Shown: in pieces, positions 43,456 through 52,110 of the stretch
Numbering within the stretch: the first letter of the stretch is position 1
Layout of the letters: each line of letters begins with the position of its first letter
From: Archangiaceae bacterium
GTDB lineage: Bacteria; Myxococcota; Myxococcia; Myxococcales; Myxococcaceae
Assembly: GCA_016879935.1 (NCBI GenBank)
Contig: JAACJQ010000133.1
Coordinates: 1-61,844, forward strand
Length of the DNA: 61,844 nucleotides
Reading direction: 5' to 3'
Notes under the pieces: model-generated
What the model saw: the letters and a program-made list of their open reading frames with translations, nothing else
What the model was told of the DNA's origin: nothing
The model's database searches: none
Position numbers and translations under genes: made by a program

Positions 43456-43867
43456 GCAAGACGTGCCGTTGGACCAGTGATCTGATCGCGCGTGTTTCGT
43501 CTCGTCGGCGCCGGAGCGAAGGCCTTCTCGCGTCGTGGTGGTTGGAGCTGAGCAATCCGCGCTCCTGCCTTTATGGGGTGCATGTTCGGCCTCGTGGGCA
43601 CCTGGGCAGTGTTCGCCGTCGAGTTTCGTTGGGGTTGATCAAGCCAGCGCCCCATCGCCTTCATCGCGGCCGGCGTCGCGCCCGTCGAGTTCGTTGGAGT
43701 TGATCAGTCCAGCGCCCATCGCCTTGGTGTCCACGGCGCCGGCGGGGTGCTCATCGTCGAGCTCGTGGTTCGTTTCGAGGCGCCGCTCGGTGTCGTCCTT
43801 GCCGTCGTGCTTCGCCCTGGTGGCATCGGCGCAGGCAGTGCTCATCGTGTCGAGCCTGCTGAGCTGA
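43456..43867. other. Convergent intergenic region of decayed repeats
   Basis: 412 bp between the kinase stop and the stop of the minus-strand gene at 43868. I see no gene. The region contains at least four degenerate copies of the kinase 3' end (listed separately) and two internal TGATCA sites near 43636 and 43698. Several short open frames pass through but share frames only by chance. Confidence 0.7.
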
Positions 43868-43870
43868 TCA
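43495..43870. repeat. Degenerate tandem copies of a kinase gene 3' end
   Basis: The kinase ends with a segment from TTCGTGGGCATCGGCGCCGG to GAGCTGA (43391-43455). A copy at 43495-43555 keeps TCGGCGCCGGAGC and GAGCTGAGCAA. Further copies near 43590-43640, 43650-43704, 43709-43776 and 43806-43870 keep blocks such as CCCATCGCCTT, CGCCGGCGGGGTGCTCATCG and GTGCTCATCGTGTCGAG with CTGCTGAGCTGATCA. Divergence between copies is high, so the duplications are old or fast-evolving. The last copy ends in TGATCA, which also supplies the stop of the minus-strand gene. Confidence 0.72.
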
Positions 43871-44623
43871 CACCCGCAGTTCGTGCCGCCCTTCGACGAC
43901 GCGACACGCACCGCTCGCGACCAGTTCGCACAGGCGCTCGCCGTCGAACTCACCATCGACGGGTGGCTCGAGGAGGCGCGCGAGCGGAGCCCAGCGAGAT
44001 GGTTCGTCTCCGCCCGACTGGTCTTCGATGTCGAGCGCGACCGAGCACGTTCCCGTCACGTGCATCAGCCCCTCGTTGATGGCGTTGTAGCTGTAGAAGC
44101 GCACCTGGGCGTTCAGCGCGCCCATCACGAAGTGCGCCCAGCCTACCGAGAGCGACGTCAACGTCTCGGTGCCGAGCACCATCAGGCAATCGCCCGGGTC
44201 GCTGAAGTGCTCGAGGAAGCCGTCGACCTCGAGGTCTCCGATGATGACGACCATGCCGTCGATTCGAACGTGGCCCTTCAGGCGAACGGGCCCGCGGAAC
44301 ACGGTCACGAACCCGCTCCCCCGGCCGAGCGTCGTCATCGAGTCGCGCACGTGCACGAAGGGAGCGGCGAGTGGGTGCACTTCTCCCTGACGAGAGAACA
44401 CGGAGGCCGCGGGCAGCGCCGACACCCAATCGCCCCGAAGGTCGTACGGCTGTTCACGTGCTTCTTCGAGACACTGGAGCGTCGTCTCGCAGTTGCTCAA
44501 CCACGCCTCGGTTCGTTCAGCGTCGCGTTCACCGAACCACTCGAAGACCGCCTCGGCGCCGCTCCCGTCGTTCCTCAATTCCTCCAGCGCGACCTCGAGC
44601 CGCTGCCGTCGGGTTGGTTGCAT
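43868..44623 (-). CDS. Polymer-forming-type or WGR-like protein, function unknown
   Basis: A 251-residue protein. It starts with a charged helical section (QPTRRQRLEVALEELRNDG) and continues with FRGPVRLKGHVRIDGMVVIIG, DLEVDGFLEHFSDPGDCLMV and ARLLEPPVDGEFDG. The repeated VDG/IDG turns in short strands recall a beta-helix such as bactofilin-like or polymer-forming cytoskeletal proteins, but the match is weak. The stop lies in TGATCA. It follows a small membrane-protein gene by 9 bases in the same operon. Confidence 0.65.
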   Translation of the reverse strand: MQPTRRQRLEVALEELRNDGSGAEAVFEWFGERDAERTEAWLSNCETTLQCLEEAREQPYDLRGDWVSALPAASVFSRQGEVHPLAAPFVHVRDSMTTLGRGSGFVTVFRGPVRLKGHVRIDGMVVIIGDLEVDGFLEHFSDPGDCLMVLGTETLTSLSVGWAHFVMGALNAQVRFYSYNAINEGLMHVTGTCSVALDIEDQSGGDEPSRWAPLARLLEPPVDGEFDGERLCELVASGACRVVEGRHELRV

Positions 44624-44632
44624 GCCCGCGTC

Positions 44633-44899
44633 TTACCGCGGCTCCGAGCTCGGCGTGGGCTGTGCCGCAGCGTTCTCGAGCGCCAGCTGCGCGCGGTGTT
44701 GCAGGTGTTTGGCCCAACCCAGGCGCGCGAGCCCTGCACCCACGAGCGCAGGAGTTGCGACGACGCAGACCGGGCAGACGGCTCCTGCGAGGGCGCCGAG
44801 CACGCCGATGGCGCCGACCCCCAGCCCGGCCGTCAACCAGTCCTTCCCCTGCTGGCGGGCACTTCGGCTGTCGTTCATCACGTCGAGCGGCGTCTTCAT
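44633..44899 (-). CDS. Small membrane protein with CPVC motif
   Basis: An 88-residue protein with two hydrophobic segments. AGAVCPVCVVATPALVG carries a CPVC motif, reminiscent of small mercury-transport (MerF/MerC-like) or thiol-redox membrane proteins; this is pattern only. It starts at ATG 44899 and lies upstream of the 43868 gene on the same strand. Neighbouring plus-strand genes encode a rhodanese and a sulfite/sulfate-type exporter, so a sulfur or thiol context is possible. Confidence 0.6.
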   Translation of the reverse strand: MKTPLDVMNDSRSARQQGKDWLTAGLGVGAIGVLGALAGAVCPVCVVATPALVGAGLARLGWAKHLQHRAQLALENAAAQPTPSSEPR

Positions 44900-45012
44900 G
44901 CCCCACGAGAGCCTCGCCACCGCCGGCACGATTCAGGCAAAAGGGCAGGGAGGCTGAATCGTCGTCAACCCATTCAGGCTCGCACGCCAACCCTCGACCC
45001 GGAGTTCCCGAC

Positions 45013-45351
45013 ATGAAGCGCTTCGCTCTGCTGGCGTTCCTTTCTTTCAGCCTCGCCGTGACGGCTTGCGCCGGTGAGGGCTACACGCCCAGCGCCGAGG
45101 CGAAGGCCCTCGTGAAGGCTGGCGCGGTGCTCGTCGACGTGCGCACGCCCGAGGAGTTCGCCGCCAAACACCTCGACGGCGCCGTGAACATTCCCATCGA
45201 CGACCTCGAAGCCCGCAAGGCCGAGCTGCCGAAGGACAAAGACATCGTTCTCTACTGTCGCAGCGGGGCTCGGAGCGCGCGCGGCAAGTCGCTGCTCACG
45301 GGCGCCGGCTACACGAAGGTGCACAACCTCGGGCCCATGTCGAACTGGTGA
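45013..45351 (+). CDS. Rhodanese-domain lipoprotein
   Basis: A 112-residue protein with a lipoprotein signal (MKRFALLAFLSFSLAVTAC) and a single rhodanese domain. VLVDVRTPEEFAAKHLDGAVNIP is the N-terminal block and IVLYCRSGARSARG the active-site loop with the persulfide Cys. It probably transfers sulfane sulfur outside the cytoplasm. The stop overlaps the exporter start (GTGA), so both are made together. Confidence 0.92.
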   Translation: MKRFALLAFLSFSLAVTACAGEGYTPSAEAKALVKAGAVLVDVRTPEEFAAKHLDGAVNIPIDDLEARKAELPKDKDIVLYCRSGARSARGKSLLTGAGYTKVHNLGPMSNW

Positions 45352-46274
45352 GACGGCTCCTCTTCTTCGCGCTCGCGGCAGCGTCGTTGCTGCCGTGGGT
45401 GCCGACGTGGGTCGCGCTGTTGGCGGGCCTCACGTTCGGGCTGATGGTCGAGCACCCGTTTCCCACGCAGGCGAAGCAGGCACAGACGTACCTGCTGCAG
45501 GCTTCGGTCATCGGTCTCGGCGCCGCGATGAACCTGGCCGTCGTGCTGAAGGTGGGGCTCTCGGGAGTCGGGCAGACCTTCGTCGCCATCGTGTCGACGC
45601 TGCTGGTGACGCTCGCGCTCTCGAAGGCGCTGGGCACCGAGCGCATCACCTCGCTGCTCATCGGAGTCGGCACCGCCATCTGCGGCGGCTCGGCCATCGC
45701 GGCGGTCGCTCCGGCCATTGGGGCGAAGTCGCATCAGACGAGCGTCGCGCTCGCGGTCGTCTTCCTGCTCAACGCCGTCGCGCTCGTGGTGTTCCCGCCC
45801 ATCGGCCACGCGCTCGAGTTGTCGCCGAACGCTTTCGGGCTGTGGAGCGCGCTCGCCATTCACGACACCAGCTCGGTCGTCGGAGCGTCGATGCAGTTCG
45901 GCGAGACGGCGCTGCAGGTCGGCACCACGGTGAAGTTGACGCGCGCGTTGTGGATCGTGCCGCTCACGCTGGTGCTCTCGCGGCTGGTGAAGTCCGAGGA
46001 CGGCAAAAAGGAGACGAAGAAGCCCTGGTTCATTCTGGGCTTTCTCGTCATGGCCGCGCTGGTGACGTGGGTGCCTGCGCTGGCCGAGACGGGTCAGGTC
46101 GTCGCGCGCGTGGCGCGGCAGGTGCTGGTGCTGACGTTGTTTCTCATTGGCGCGAGCGTGAACCGGGCGGCGTTGAAGGCCGTCGGCGTGCGCCCGCTCG
46201 TGCTGGGCGTCGTGTTGTGGCTGCTGGTCTCTGCGACGACCCTCGGCCTGATTCGCGCCGGCGTCTTGTCGTGA
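45348..46274 (+). CDS. YeiH/UPF0324-family putative sulfate exporter
   Basis: A 308-residue membrane protein with about ten transmembrane segments. GLTFGLMVEHPFP, LLQASVIGLGAAMNL, GVGTAICGGSAIAAVAPAI and ALAIHDTSSVVGASMQFG are the conserved blocks of the YeiH/Cons_hypoth698 family, several members of which are annotated as sulfate exporters. The GTG start overlaps the rhodanese stop. Co-expression with a sulfurtransferase supports a role in sulfur-compound export. Confidence 0.9.
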   Translation: MRRLLFFALAAASLLPWVPTWVALLAGLTFGLMVEHPFPTQAKQAQTYLLQASVIGLGAAMNLAVVLKVGLSGVGQTFVAIVSTLLVTLALSKALGTERITSLLIGVGTAICGGSAIAAVAPAIGAKSHQTSVALAVVFLLNAVALVVFPPIGHALELSPNAFGLWSALAIHDTSSVVGASMQFGETALQVGTTVKLTRALWIVPLTLVLSRLVKSEDGKKETKKPWFILGFLVMAALVTWVPALAETGQVVARVARQVLVLTLFLIGASVNRAALKAVGVRPLVLGVVLWLLVSATTLGLIRAGVLS

Positions 46275-46347
46275 GCAGCCGACCACGAGTGGCGGATGAT
46301 CAGCCGCTCCGTACGACTTCGGGGAGCGCTTCGAACCGACGGTCCGC

Positions 46348-46920
46348 TCAGAACAACGTTCGCAGCACCAACCCGAACGTGGTCGTGTAGCCGACGACGC
46401 TGCCCTTGATGTGCCCCTGCGCGTCGACGAAATACACCGTGGGGAACGAGCTGATGTGCAGCGAATCAGCGAGCCCCGAGTCGTCGAGGAGCACGGGGTA
46501 GTCGACACCGTTTCGCTGGGTGTACGCGGTCACCTGCGAGGGCTGCTCCCACGACGTGGCCACCGAGATGACGTTCGCGCGGTCTCCGACGAGCGAGCGC
46601 GCCCAGCCGAGATTGCGCGACTCGGTCTCACAGACGGTGCACCAGGGCGCCCAGAACGCCAGCAACGTCGGCTTGCCCTTGAGGCTCTCGAGCGAAACGG
46701 TCTGCCCGTCGAGCGCCTTGAGCGTCACCGCGGGAATCGGCCCGCCTCGCACGTGCGCCCGCGTCTGCCAGACCCCCACGCTCACGAAGATGAGGAACAA
46801 GAGCCCCAGGTCGAAGGCCCAGCGAACCAGCGGGCGTGAATCGTACGCGTGTTTCCATCGTCTCCAGCCGCTCAGCGGAGCCGGGGTGACGGGTTCTGTC
46901 TGAGGTGCGGGTGTCGACAT
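46348..46920 (-). CDS. TlpA/ResA-like membrane thioredoxin
   Basis: A 190-residue protein with a single N-terminal transmembrane segment (FDLGLLFLIFVSVGVW) and a thioredoxin fold with the redox motif WCTVC in LLAFWAPWCTVCE. GLADSLHISSFPTVYFVD contains the cis-Pro loop. It likely reduces or oxidises periplasmic thiols, for instance for cytochrome c maturation or protein disulfide exchange. It is convergent with the exporter gene. Confidence 0.9.
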   Translation of the reverse strand: MSTPAPQTEPVTPAPLSGWRRWKHAYDSRPLVRWAFDLGLLFLIFVSVGVWQTRAHVRGGPIPAVTLKALDGQTVSLESLKGKPTLLAFWAPWCTVCETESRNLGWARSLVGDRANVISVATSWEQPSQVTAYTQRNGVDYPVLLDDSGLADSLHISSFPTVYFVDAQGHIKGSVVGYTTTFGLVLRTLF

Positions 46921-47000
46921 GAGCTGGCTTTCTTTGGTGCATACTGTCGCCGACGTGTGGCGTCGAGTGAGGACCCTGCCCATCACGATGAGGAGCCTTC

Positions 47001-47675
47001 ATGAGCCTGCTGGTGCTGGTGACGATTCCGATGATGGTGAGCAGCGCGGGGCAGGTGGGGCTCAAGCTCGAAGGGCTGCGCAGCGATGTCGACGAGTGGC
47101 CGACGCCGAGGCTCGAGAAGGTGACGCTCGAAGCGCTCGACCGCACCTCGAACCTCACCTGGGCCGAGCACTACGTCGTCGTCGGTGACGAAGTTCGTGG
47201 TGACGTCGCGATTCGCGGCGTGCTCGCTCCCGGGAAAGACGGCGTGGGCGTGCGCTTCACCTGGCGGCTCTCGACGCAGGAGTGCCCGCCGCTCACCGAT
47301 TCCGTTGGTTTTGATTTCAAGAACAGCGCGCTGACGCCGGCAGGGCTCGACTCCATGACGGTGCAGCTCGCCAAACGCGCCGCCCGGCTGCTCGAGCGCG
47401 CGAGAGCGCAACGCCTCGCCTCGTGCATCGACCCGGCCGACCTGCCCACGCCCGAAGAAGAGCTCAAACGCCGCCAACAGGCGCACGAGCTGTCGCTGGC
47501 CCGCCTCAAGGTCGAACAGGCTCGCGCGGGCAACCCGAGCAACCCCGGCAACCCGCTGAACACGGGCTCGCTCCCGTCCTCCACCATCACGCCACCGCCG
47601 ACCGCCACGCAGGTACCGCCGCCCGCGCCGCCGATTCGCAGCCGAGTCGTCGTGCCCGTGCCCGGCGCCTATTGA
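47001..47675 (+). CDS. Secreted protein, unknown function
   Basis: A 224-residue protein with a short hydrophobic N-terminus (MSLLVLVTIPMMVSS). A beta-rich first half contains DRTSNLTWAEHYVVVGDEV, followed by an Ala/Arg-rich helix (QLAKRAARLLERARAQRL), a Cys, and a Pro-rich tail (PTATQVPPPAPPIRSR). I recognise no family. It is divergent from the TlpA-like gene and precedes a lipoprotein gene by 56 bases. Confidence 0.68.
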   Translation: MSLLVLVTIPMMVSSAGQVGLKLEGLRSDVDEWPTPRLEKVTLEALDRTSNLTWAEHYVVVGDEVRGDVAIRGVLAPGKDGVGVRFTWRLSTQECPPLTDSVGFDFKNSALTPAGLDSMTVQLAKRAARLLERARAQRLASCIDPADLPTPEEELKRRQQAHELSLARLKVEQARAGNPSNPGNPLNTGSLPSSTITPPPTATQVPPPAPPIRSRVVVPVPGAY

Positions 47676-47731
47676 GCGTCGACGGCTCGCGGGAATGATG
47701 GTCGACTGAACCCACACCGCTGGCCGGGCGT

Positions 47732-48943
47732 GTGGCGTGGAGCCTCGTGCGAGCCCTGCCGGTCTTCTTTCTCGTCGTGTCGTCGCTCGGCTGCCCAACG
47801 CGGGTCGAGGAGCGCTGCTTCTCGGTCGAGCCGCTCGAGACCGCCGGGCGCGTGCCCATCGTCCTCCAGTCGGGCGTCGCGAGCGTGCGGCTCGATGCGG
47901 TGTTGGCGTGCCCGTTTCCGATGACGGTCGAGGTCGAGGTGCAGGACCCGTCGAGCCGCGTGCTCGAGGCCGCCGCCGTCCTCAGCCAGCAGCCTTCGCG
48001 CATTGCGGCAGACGTGTCGTTCACGCCCACAGTCCCTGGCCGGTACCTCGTCATCGGCCGCTTCCAGCCTTCGATGGAGGTGGTGCAGCTGCTCGTCGAG
48101 GTGGCGAAGAGACGGCCGGCGCCCGAGGAGCCACGGCTCGTCGACGCGATGCCCTTCGACCCGGCGGGTTGCGACGGCCTGGGTCGAACGGCCTCGGGCT
48201 CGGTGGTGTGCCAGCAGCGCGCGAGCACCCTCGTGATTCGTGACGGCGGCATCACCGACCAGGTGCCGCCGGGCTCCGTCTTCGTCTCGGGGAACACCGT
48301 GTGGGTCGCGCGCGCTCAGCAGGTCGACCGCTATCTCGATGACGCGGGCACGCTCGTGCCGATGGGGCGTGTGACGCCGCTGCAGTCGTTCGCACCGAAC
48401 GCAGGCTTCTTCGCCGACGACACGGCGATTCTCGTCGACGGTGACTCGCCCCGCGGTCCCTTCCGGTTCGACGGAGGTGCCGTCGTCGACGAGCAGAAGC
48501 CTTTTCCTCCCTCGGCGCGGGCCGTCTTCATGCTCGGCTCGAAGTCGTTCGCGCTCGCGGGCGATGGGTTGTGCGAGGTGCGTACGGGCCCTCCGTCGTG
48601 CATCGGTTTGTTCGGCATCGCAGGAGTCAGCGACGACGCGGTGTGGGTGAACTCACAACTGAATCAGGTGCTCGAGGTTCGTCGTGCCGACCTCGTCACG
48701 CCACAGCTCTCGCGAGCCTTCCGTGGGTTCGACGGGGTGGAGCTCTCGCCAGGCCCCATCTCGGCCACCTCGGTTCCAAGGCTGCGCGCCTCGCTGCCGG
48801 GTCCGATGCTCGGCCTGCTGGCTCCCAGAATGGAGAAGAACAACTTCGTGGTCGAAGCCTGGCCGGACACCACCCGTCAGCTGGGTCGACAGTTCGTTCT
48901 CGTCGAGCAGACGCCTCAAAGCCTCGTCTGGGTCGTTCGATGA
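47732..48943 (+). CDS. Lipoprotein with beta-rich repeats, unknown function
   Basis: A 403-residue protein with a GTG start and lipobox (LVVSSLGC). The first 140 residues are an Ig-like beta region (PGRYLVIGRFQPSMEVVQLL). The rest has alternating short strands and turns (TVWVARAQQVDRYLDD, FALAGDGLCEVRTGPPSC), consistent with a propeller or beta-repeat fold. The function is unknown. It is transcribed in the same direction as the following kinase gene. Confidence 0.75.
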   Translation: MAWSLVRALPVFFLVVSSLGCPTRVEERCFSVEPLETAGRVPIVLQSGVASVRLDAVLACPFPMTVEVEVQDPSSRVLEAAAVLSQQPSRIAADVSFTPTVPGRYLVIGRFQPSMEVVQLLVEVAKRRPAPEEPRLVDAMPFDPAGCDGLGRTASGSVVCQQRASTLVIRDGGITDQVPPGSVFVSGNTVWVARAQQVDRYLDDAGTLVPMGRVTPLQSFAPNAGFFADDTAILVDGDSPRGPFRFDGGAVVDEQKPFPPSARAVFMLGSKSFALAGDGLCEVRTGPPSCIGLFGIAGVSDDAVWVNSQLNQVLEVRRADLVTPQLSRAFRGFDGVELSPGPISATSVPRLRASLPGPMLGLLAPRMEKNNFVVEAWPDTTRQLGRQFVLVEQTPQSLVWVVR

Positions 48944-49047
48944 CTGCCAACCCGTTGAAAAACCTTACGTCGTTGGCCGCGCGGCAACTTTTGACGCGGC
49001 ACGTCGATATTAGGTGAGACACTGTCGCACAAGGTGTGCGGGGCGCC

Positions 49048-50595
49048 ATGAACTCTGACTCGAACAGCCTGGACGCGATGACGCCGGAGCACGGCGCCGC
49101 CCAGGTGCTTGCCCGCGAGCGGAACCAGCCCCAAAGTCCGCGCTTCATGTTGCAGGAGCCGACGCCGGAAGCGCCCGTTCCGTTCGGGCGCTACCAGCTG
49201 ATCCGCCGAATCGGGGCGGGTGGCATGGGTGAAGTGTTTCTCGCCAGAGAAGGCGGTGAGCACCCTCGTGCCTGCGTGGTGAAGAAAGTGCTGCCGAACC
49301 TGGTGGCGAACCGCGCGTTCGTCGGCCGCTTCCTCGACGAAGCGAAGGTCGTCGTGCGGCTCAAGCACAACAACATCGCCCGCGTGTACGCGATGGGTGA
49401 CGTCAACGGCGAGTACTTCCTCTCGATGGAGTACGTGCAGGGCAAGACGGTGAGCCGCTTCACCAAGCGCCTGCGCGACCGCAAAGCCGAGATGCCGCTC
49501 GGCCTCATTCTGCTGCTGGGCGAGAAGGTGTGTCAGGGCCTGCAGTACGCGCACGAAGCGAAGGACGAGACGAACAGCCCGCTGCACCTCGTGCACCGCG
49601 ACCTCTCTCCGGCGAACGTGTGCATCAGCTATCGCGGCGAGGTGAAAATCATCGACTTCGGCGCCGCGCAGTCGACGCTGAAGGAGGAGCAGACGGCTCC
49701 ACGCGTCGTCATCGGCAACCTCACGTACATGGCGCCCGAGCAGGCGAAGAAGCTCATCGTCGACGGGCGCGCCGACGTCTACTCGTGCGGCGTGATGCTG
49801 TGGGAGCTGCTCGCGTGGCACGCGCTGCCGCAGAAGGGCGACCCCATCGAGCGCTGGCGCCGCGCCGCGAACCCCGCGTGGGAGCCGCCGAGCAAGAACA
49901 ACCAGTCGGTGCCCCGTGACGTCGACGAGCTCGTGCTCAAGGCGCTCAAGAAGGAGCCCGGCGAGCGGTGGAACAACGCCGCCGAGTTCGGTGAGGCGCT
50001 GAAGAAGGCGCGGCTGCGGCACGCTCCCGACGTGAAGGAGCGCGACCTGGGCGACCTGCTCGCGCGCGTCTTCCACAAAGAGAAGTCGAGCGAAGACTAC
50101 GTGCTGCAGGAGGTCGTCTACGGGAAGACCGTGACGCCGATGGCGAGCGAGAAGACGCGGCAGGTGGCGCTGGTGCCGCCGACCGCGCTCGCCTTCGAGC
50201 ACACCGCCGTGATGGCGCCGGCCGACATTCTCAAGTCGAACGACGACATCACCGACCCCGGCCGGCCCGACCCGACGCTCGCGCGGCAGCTCGAAGACGA
50301 CGGCACACCGACGCCCGCGAAAGACCCGCGGCTCACCCGGCCGCTCGACGCGCACCTGCTCGAGTCGCGAAAGAGCTTCGGCCTCACCTTCGGCGACATT
50401 CAGGAGCCCGTCATCGAGCAGAGCCTCATTCAGGAGATCGAGGCCACCGGTGACGAGGAGCCGTACATCTCGGGTGAGGGGTACACCGCCGCCTACGAGG
50501 GGCCCACGGGCTGGCAGAAGGTCGCGCTGTTCGGCGGCATCTTCTTCGTGGCCGTCGGGCTCGGGTTCCTCGGCGTGTGGCTCGCGCTGAAGTGA
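49048..50595 (+). CDS. Membrane Ser/Thr protein kinase
   Basis: A 515-residue kinase. IGAGGMGEVFLAREG is the nucleotide loop and ACVVKKVLP carries the Lys. LVHRDLSPANVCI is the catalytic loop, IIDFGAAQS the DFG, with Ala in place of the usual Leu after it, and YMAPEQAKK the APE. A linker leads to a single C-terminal transmembrane helix (KVALFGGIFFVAVGLGFLGVW). No extracellular sensor is present. It is followed closely by a Uma2 gene. Confidence 0.92.
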   Translation: MNSDSNSLDAMTPEHGAAQVLARERNQPQSPRFMLQEPTPEAPVPFGRYQLIRRIGAGGMGEVFLAREGGEHPRACVVKKVLPNLVANRAFVGRFLDEAKVVVRLKHNNIARVYAMGDVNGEYFLSMEYVQGKTVSRFTKRLRDRKAEMPLGLILLLGEKVCQGLQYAHEAKDETNSPLHLVHRDLSPANVCISYRGEVKIIDFGAAQSTLKEEQTAPRVVIGNLTYMAPEQAKKLIVDGRADVYSCGVMLWELLAWHALPQKGDPIERWRRAANPAWEPPSKNNQSVPRDVDELVLKALKKEPGERWNNAAEFGEALKKARLRHAPDVKERDLGDLLARVFHKEKSSEDYVLQEVVYGKTVTPMASEKTRQVALVPPTALAFEHTAVMAPADILKSNDDITDPGRPDPTLARQLEDDGTPTPAKDPRLTRPLDAHLLESRKSFGLTFGDIQEPVIEQSLIQEIEATGDEEPYISGEGYTAAYEGPTGWQKVALFGGIFFVAVGLGFLGVWLALK

Positions 50596-50614
50596 ACGTG
50601 CGATGCTGGGCGTG

Positions 50615-51181
50615 ATGAACGCGCAGGCGAAACCAAAGGTGTCGCACGCCGAGTACCTCGCGATGGAGGCCGCTTCTGCGGTCAAACACGAGTTCATCGA
50701 CGGCGACGTGTTCGCGATGGCCGGCGGGACTGTGGAGCATGGTGCGCTCGCGCTGGCCGTGGGCGGGGAGCTTCGAAGTGTCCTCAAAGGAAAGCCGTGC
50801 CGCGGTTTCAGCTCCGACGTCCGAGTTCATGTGCGGAGCACCGGGGCCTCGTTCTACCCAGACGTGAGCGTGGTCTGCGGTTCGACAGAAACCGCCGCAG
50901 AAGACCCGAATGCCATCACCAACCCGGTCCTGCTCGTCGAGGTGCTCTCGGAGTCGACCGAAGCGTACGACCGGGGCGCGAAGGCCGCCCACTCCCGTCG
51001 GCTCGAGTCCCTCGAGGAATACGTGCTGGTCAGTCAGACCGAGCGGCGCGTCGAGGTGCAGCGGCGCAACGAGCGCGGCATCTGGGAGCTGCACTTCTTC
51101 GGGCCTGGAGAGCACGTCGAGTTGAGTTCGGTCGGTGTGCGGCTCTCGGTCGACGCGCTCTACGCCAACCCGCTGCAGTGA
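50615..51181 (+). CDS. Uma2-type PD-(D/E)xK nuclease (second copy)
   Basis: A 188-residue Uma2/DUF820 protein. FYPDVSVVCG carries the Asp region and VLLVEVLSESTEAYDRGAKAAH the E-V-x-S-x-S-T block, where Ser-Glu replaces the usual Ser-Pro. EYVLVSQTERRVEVQRR completes the fold. It differs substantially from the copy at 26001, so this is not a recent duplication. The start at 50615 was chosen over 50603. It follows the kinase gene by 19 bases and may share its transcript. Confidence 0.88.
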   Translation: MNAQAKPKVSHAEYLAMEAASAVKHEFIDGDVFAMAGGTVEHGALALAVGGELRSVLKGKPCRGFSSDVRVHVRSTGASFYPDVSVVCGSTETAAEDPNAITNPVLLVEVLSESTEAYDRGAKAAHSRRLESLEEYVLVSQTERRVEVQRRNERGIWELHFFGPGEHVELSSVGVRLSVDALYANPLQ

Positions 51182-51192
51182 AGGAATCCGCC

Positions 51193-51909
51193 ATGGAGTC
51201 CACCGCTTCCGAGTTCACTGCTCCCGTTTCACGCGCCGCCGACGGCCTCGAGCTCGCTCCGGACGCGTCGTGGTTCGCCCGGCTTCGCGTCGCCTATCGC
51301 GCGCTGACCATTCTCTCGAAGGCGCCCGACGACCCGGTCGCGGCGGCCATGTTGAACGCTGCGCTCGACGGAGACGTCTACCGCCGTCAGGCCGAGGCGC
51401 TCTCGAAGACCGAGTTCGGCCGAAAGCTGCTGGTGGAGCGGCCGACGCTGCAGAAGGGCTCCATCGACCTCGACGCGCTCGCGAAGCTGCCCGAGGGCAC
51501 CGTGGGCCGCGCGTTCGCCGAGTACTTCGTGGTGAACAAGATTGCGCCGTTCGAGACGCCGTACGAGGTGCGCAACGAAGTCGACTACCTCATCAAGTGG
51601 TACCGCGAGACGCACGACCTGCACCACGTGCTCACCGGCTACGCGACGGACGCGGTGGGCGAGATGGAGGTGCAGGCCTTCGCGCTCGGCAACCAGGGCT
51701 TCCGCGTCAGCAAGATGATTCTCACCTTCGCGGCGATTCTGCGGCCGCACAACCTGCCACCCATGTGGAGGTACTGGAGCCGCCTGAAGCGCGCATACCG
51801 TCGTGGGCAGCAGACCGCGAACCTGTTCAGCGTGCGCTACGACCAGTTCCTGGAGGCGCCGGTGGAAGCGTTGCGCAAGGCCCTGGAGCTGCCTCCACTC
51901 GCGGCGTGA
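51193..51909 (+). CDS. Coq4-family protein
   Basis: A 238-residue protein matching the Coq4 family of ubiquinone-biosynthesis scaffolds. YRETHDLHHVLTGYATDAVGEMEVQAF contains the HDxxH-type metal-binding motif with its downstream Glu. PPMWRYWSRLKRAYRRGQQT is the conserved C-terminal block. Bacterial Coq4-like proteins occur outside ubiquinone operons, and no other quinone gene is seen here. GGAAT precedes the ATG. Confidence 0.85.
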   Translation: MESTASEFTAPVSRAADGLELAPDASWFARLRVAYRALTILSKAPDDPVAAAMLNAALDGDVYRRQAEALSKTEFGRKLLVERPTLQKGSIDLDALAKLPEGTVGRAFAEYFVVNKIAPFETPYEVRNEVDYLIKWYRETHDLHHVLTGYATDAVGEMEVQAFALGNQGFRVSKMILTFAAILRPHNLPPMWRYWSRLKRAYRRGQQTANLFSVRYDQFLEAPVEALRKALELPPLAA

Positions 51910-51918
51910 CGTGAGCTC

Positions 51919-52110
51919 GTGAAGGTCGACGGCCGGCGGCGCTCCGGTGCAATCGCGAGCCTCGCGGTTCGTCAGCCGCCCGTGCGTCAGGTGATGGTCA
52001 TCGTCGGCCTGTTGGCGCTCGCCGTGATGGTGCTCATGCCAGAGGCGCTGGAGTTGCTCGAGTTGGGTCAGCTGGTCGCCGACCTCCACGCAGCCTGGAA
52101 GAAGCCATGA
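51919..52110 (+). CDS. Small membrane protein (63 residues)
   Basis: A 63-residue protein from GTG at 51919. One hydrophobic helix (VMVIVGLLALAVMVLM) is flanked by a basic N-terminus (KVDGRRRSG) and a charged C-terminus. The stop overlaps the next ATG (ATGA), so it is probably translationally coupled to the CocE-like hydrolase and may be its membrane partner. No family is recognised. Confidence 0.6.
   Translation: MKVDGRRRSGAIASLAVRQPPVRQVMVIVGLLALAVMVLMPEALELLELGQLVADLHAAWKKP

Noticed and set aside
43456-43867. Small genes in the kinase downstream gap
   Set aside because: Open frames here are by-products of repeated coding sequence and lack starts and ribosome-binding sites.
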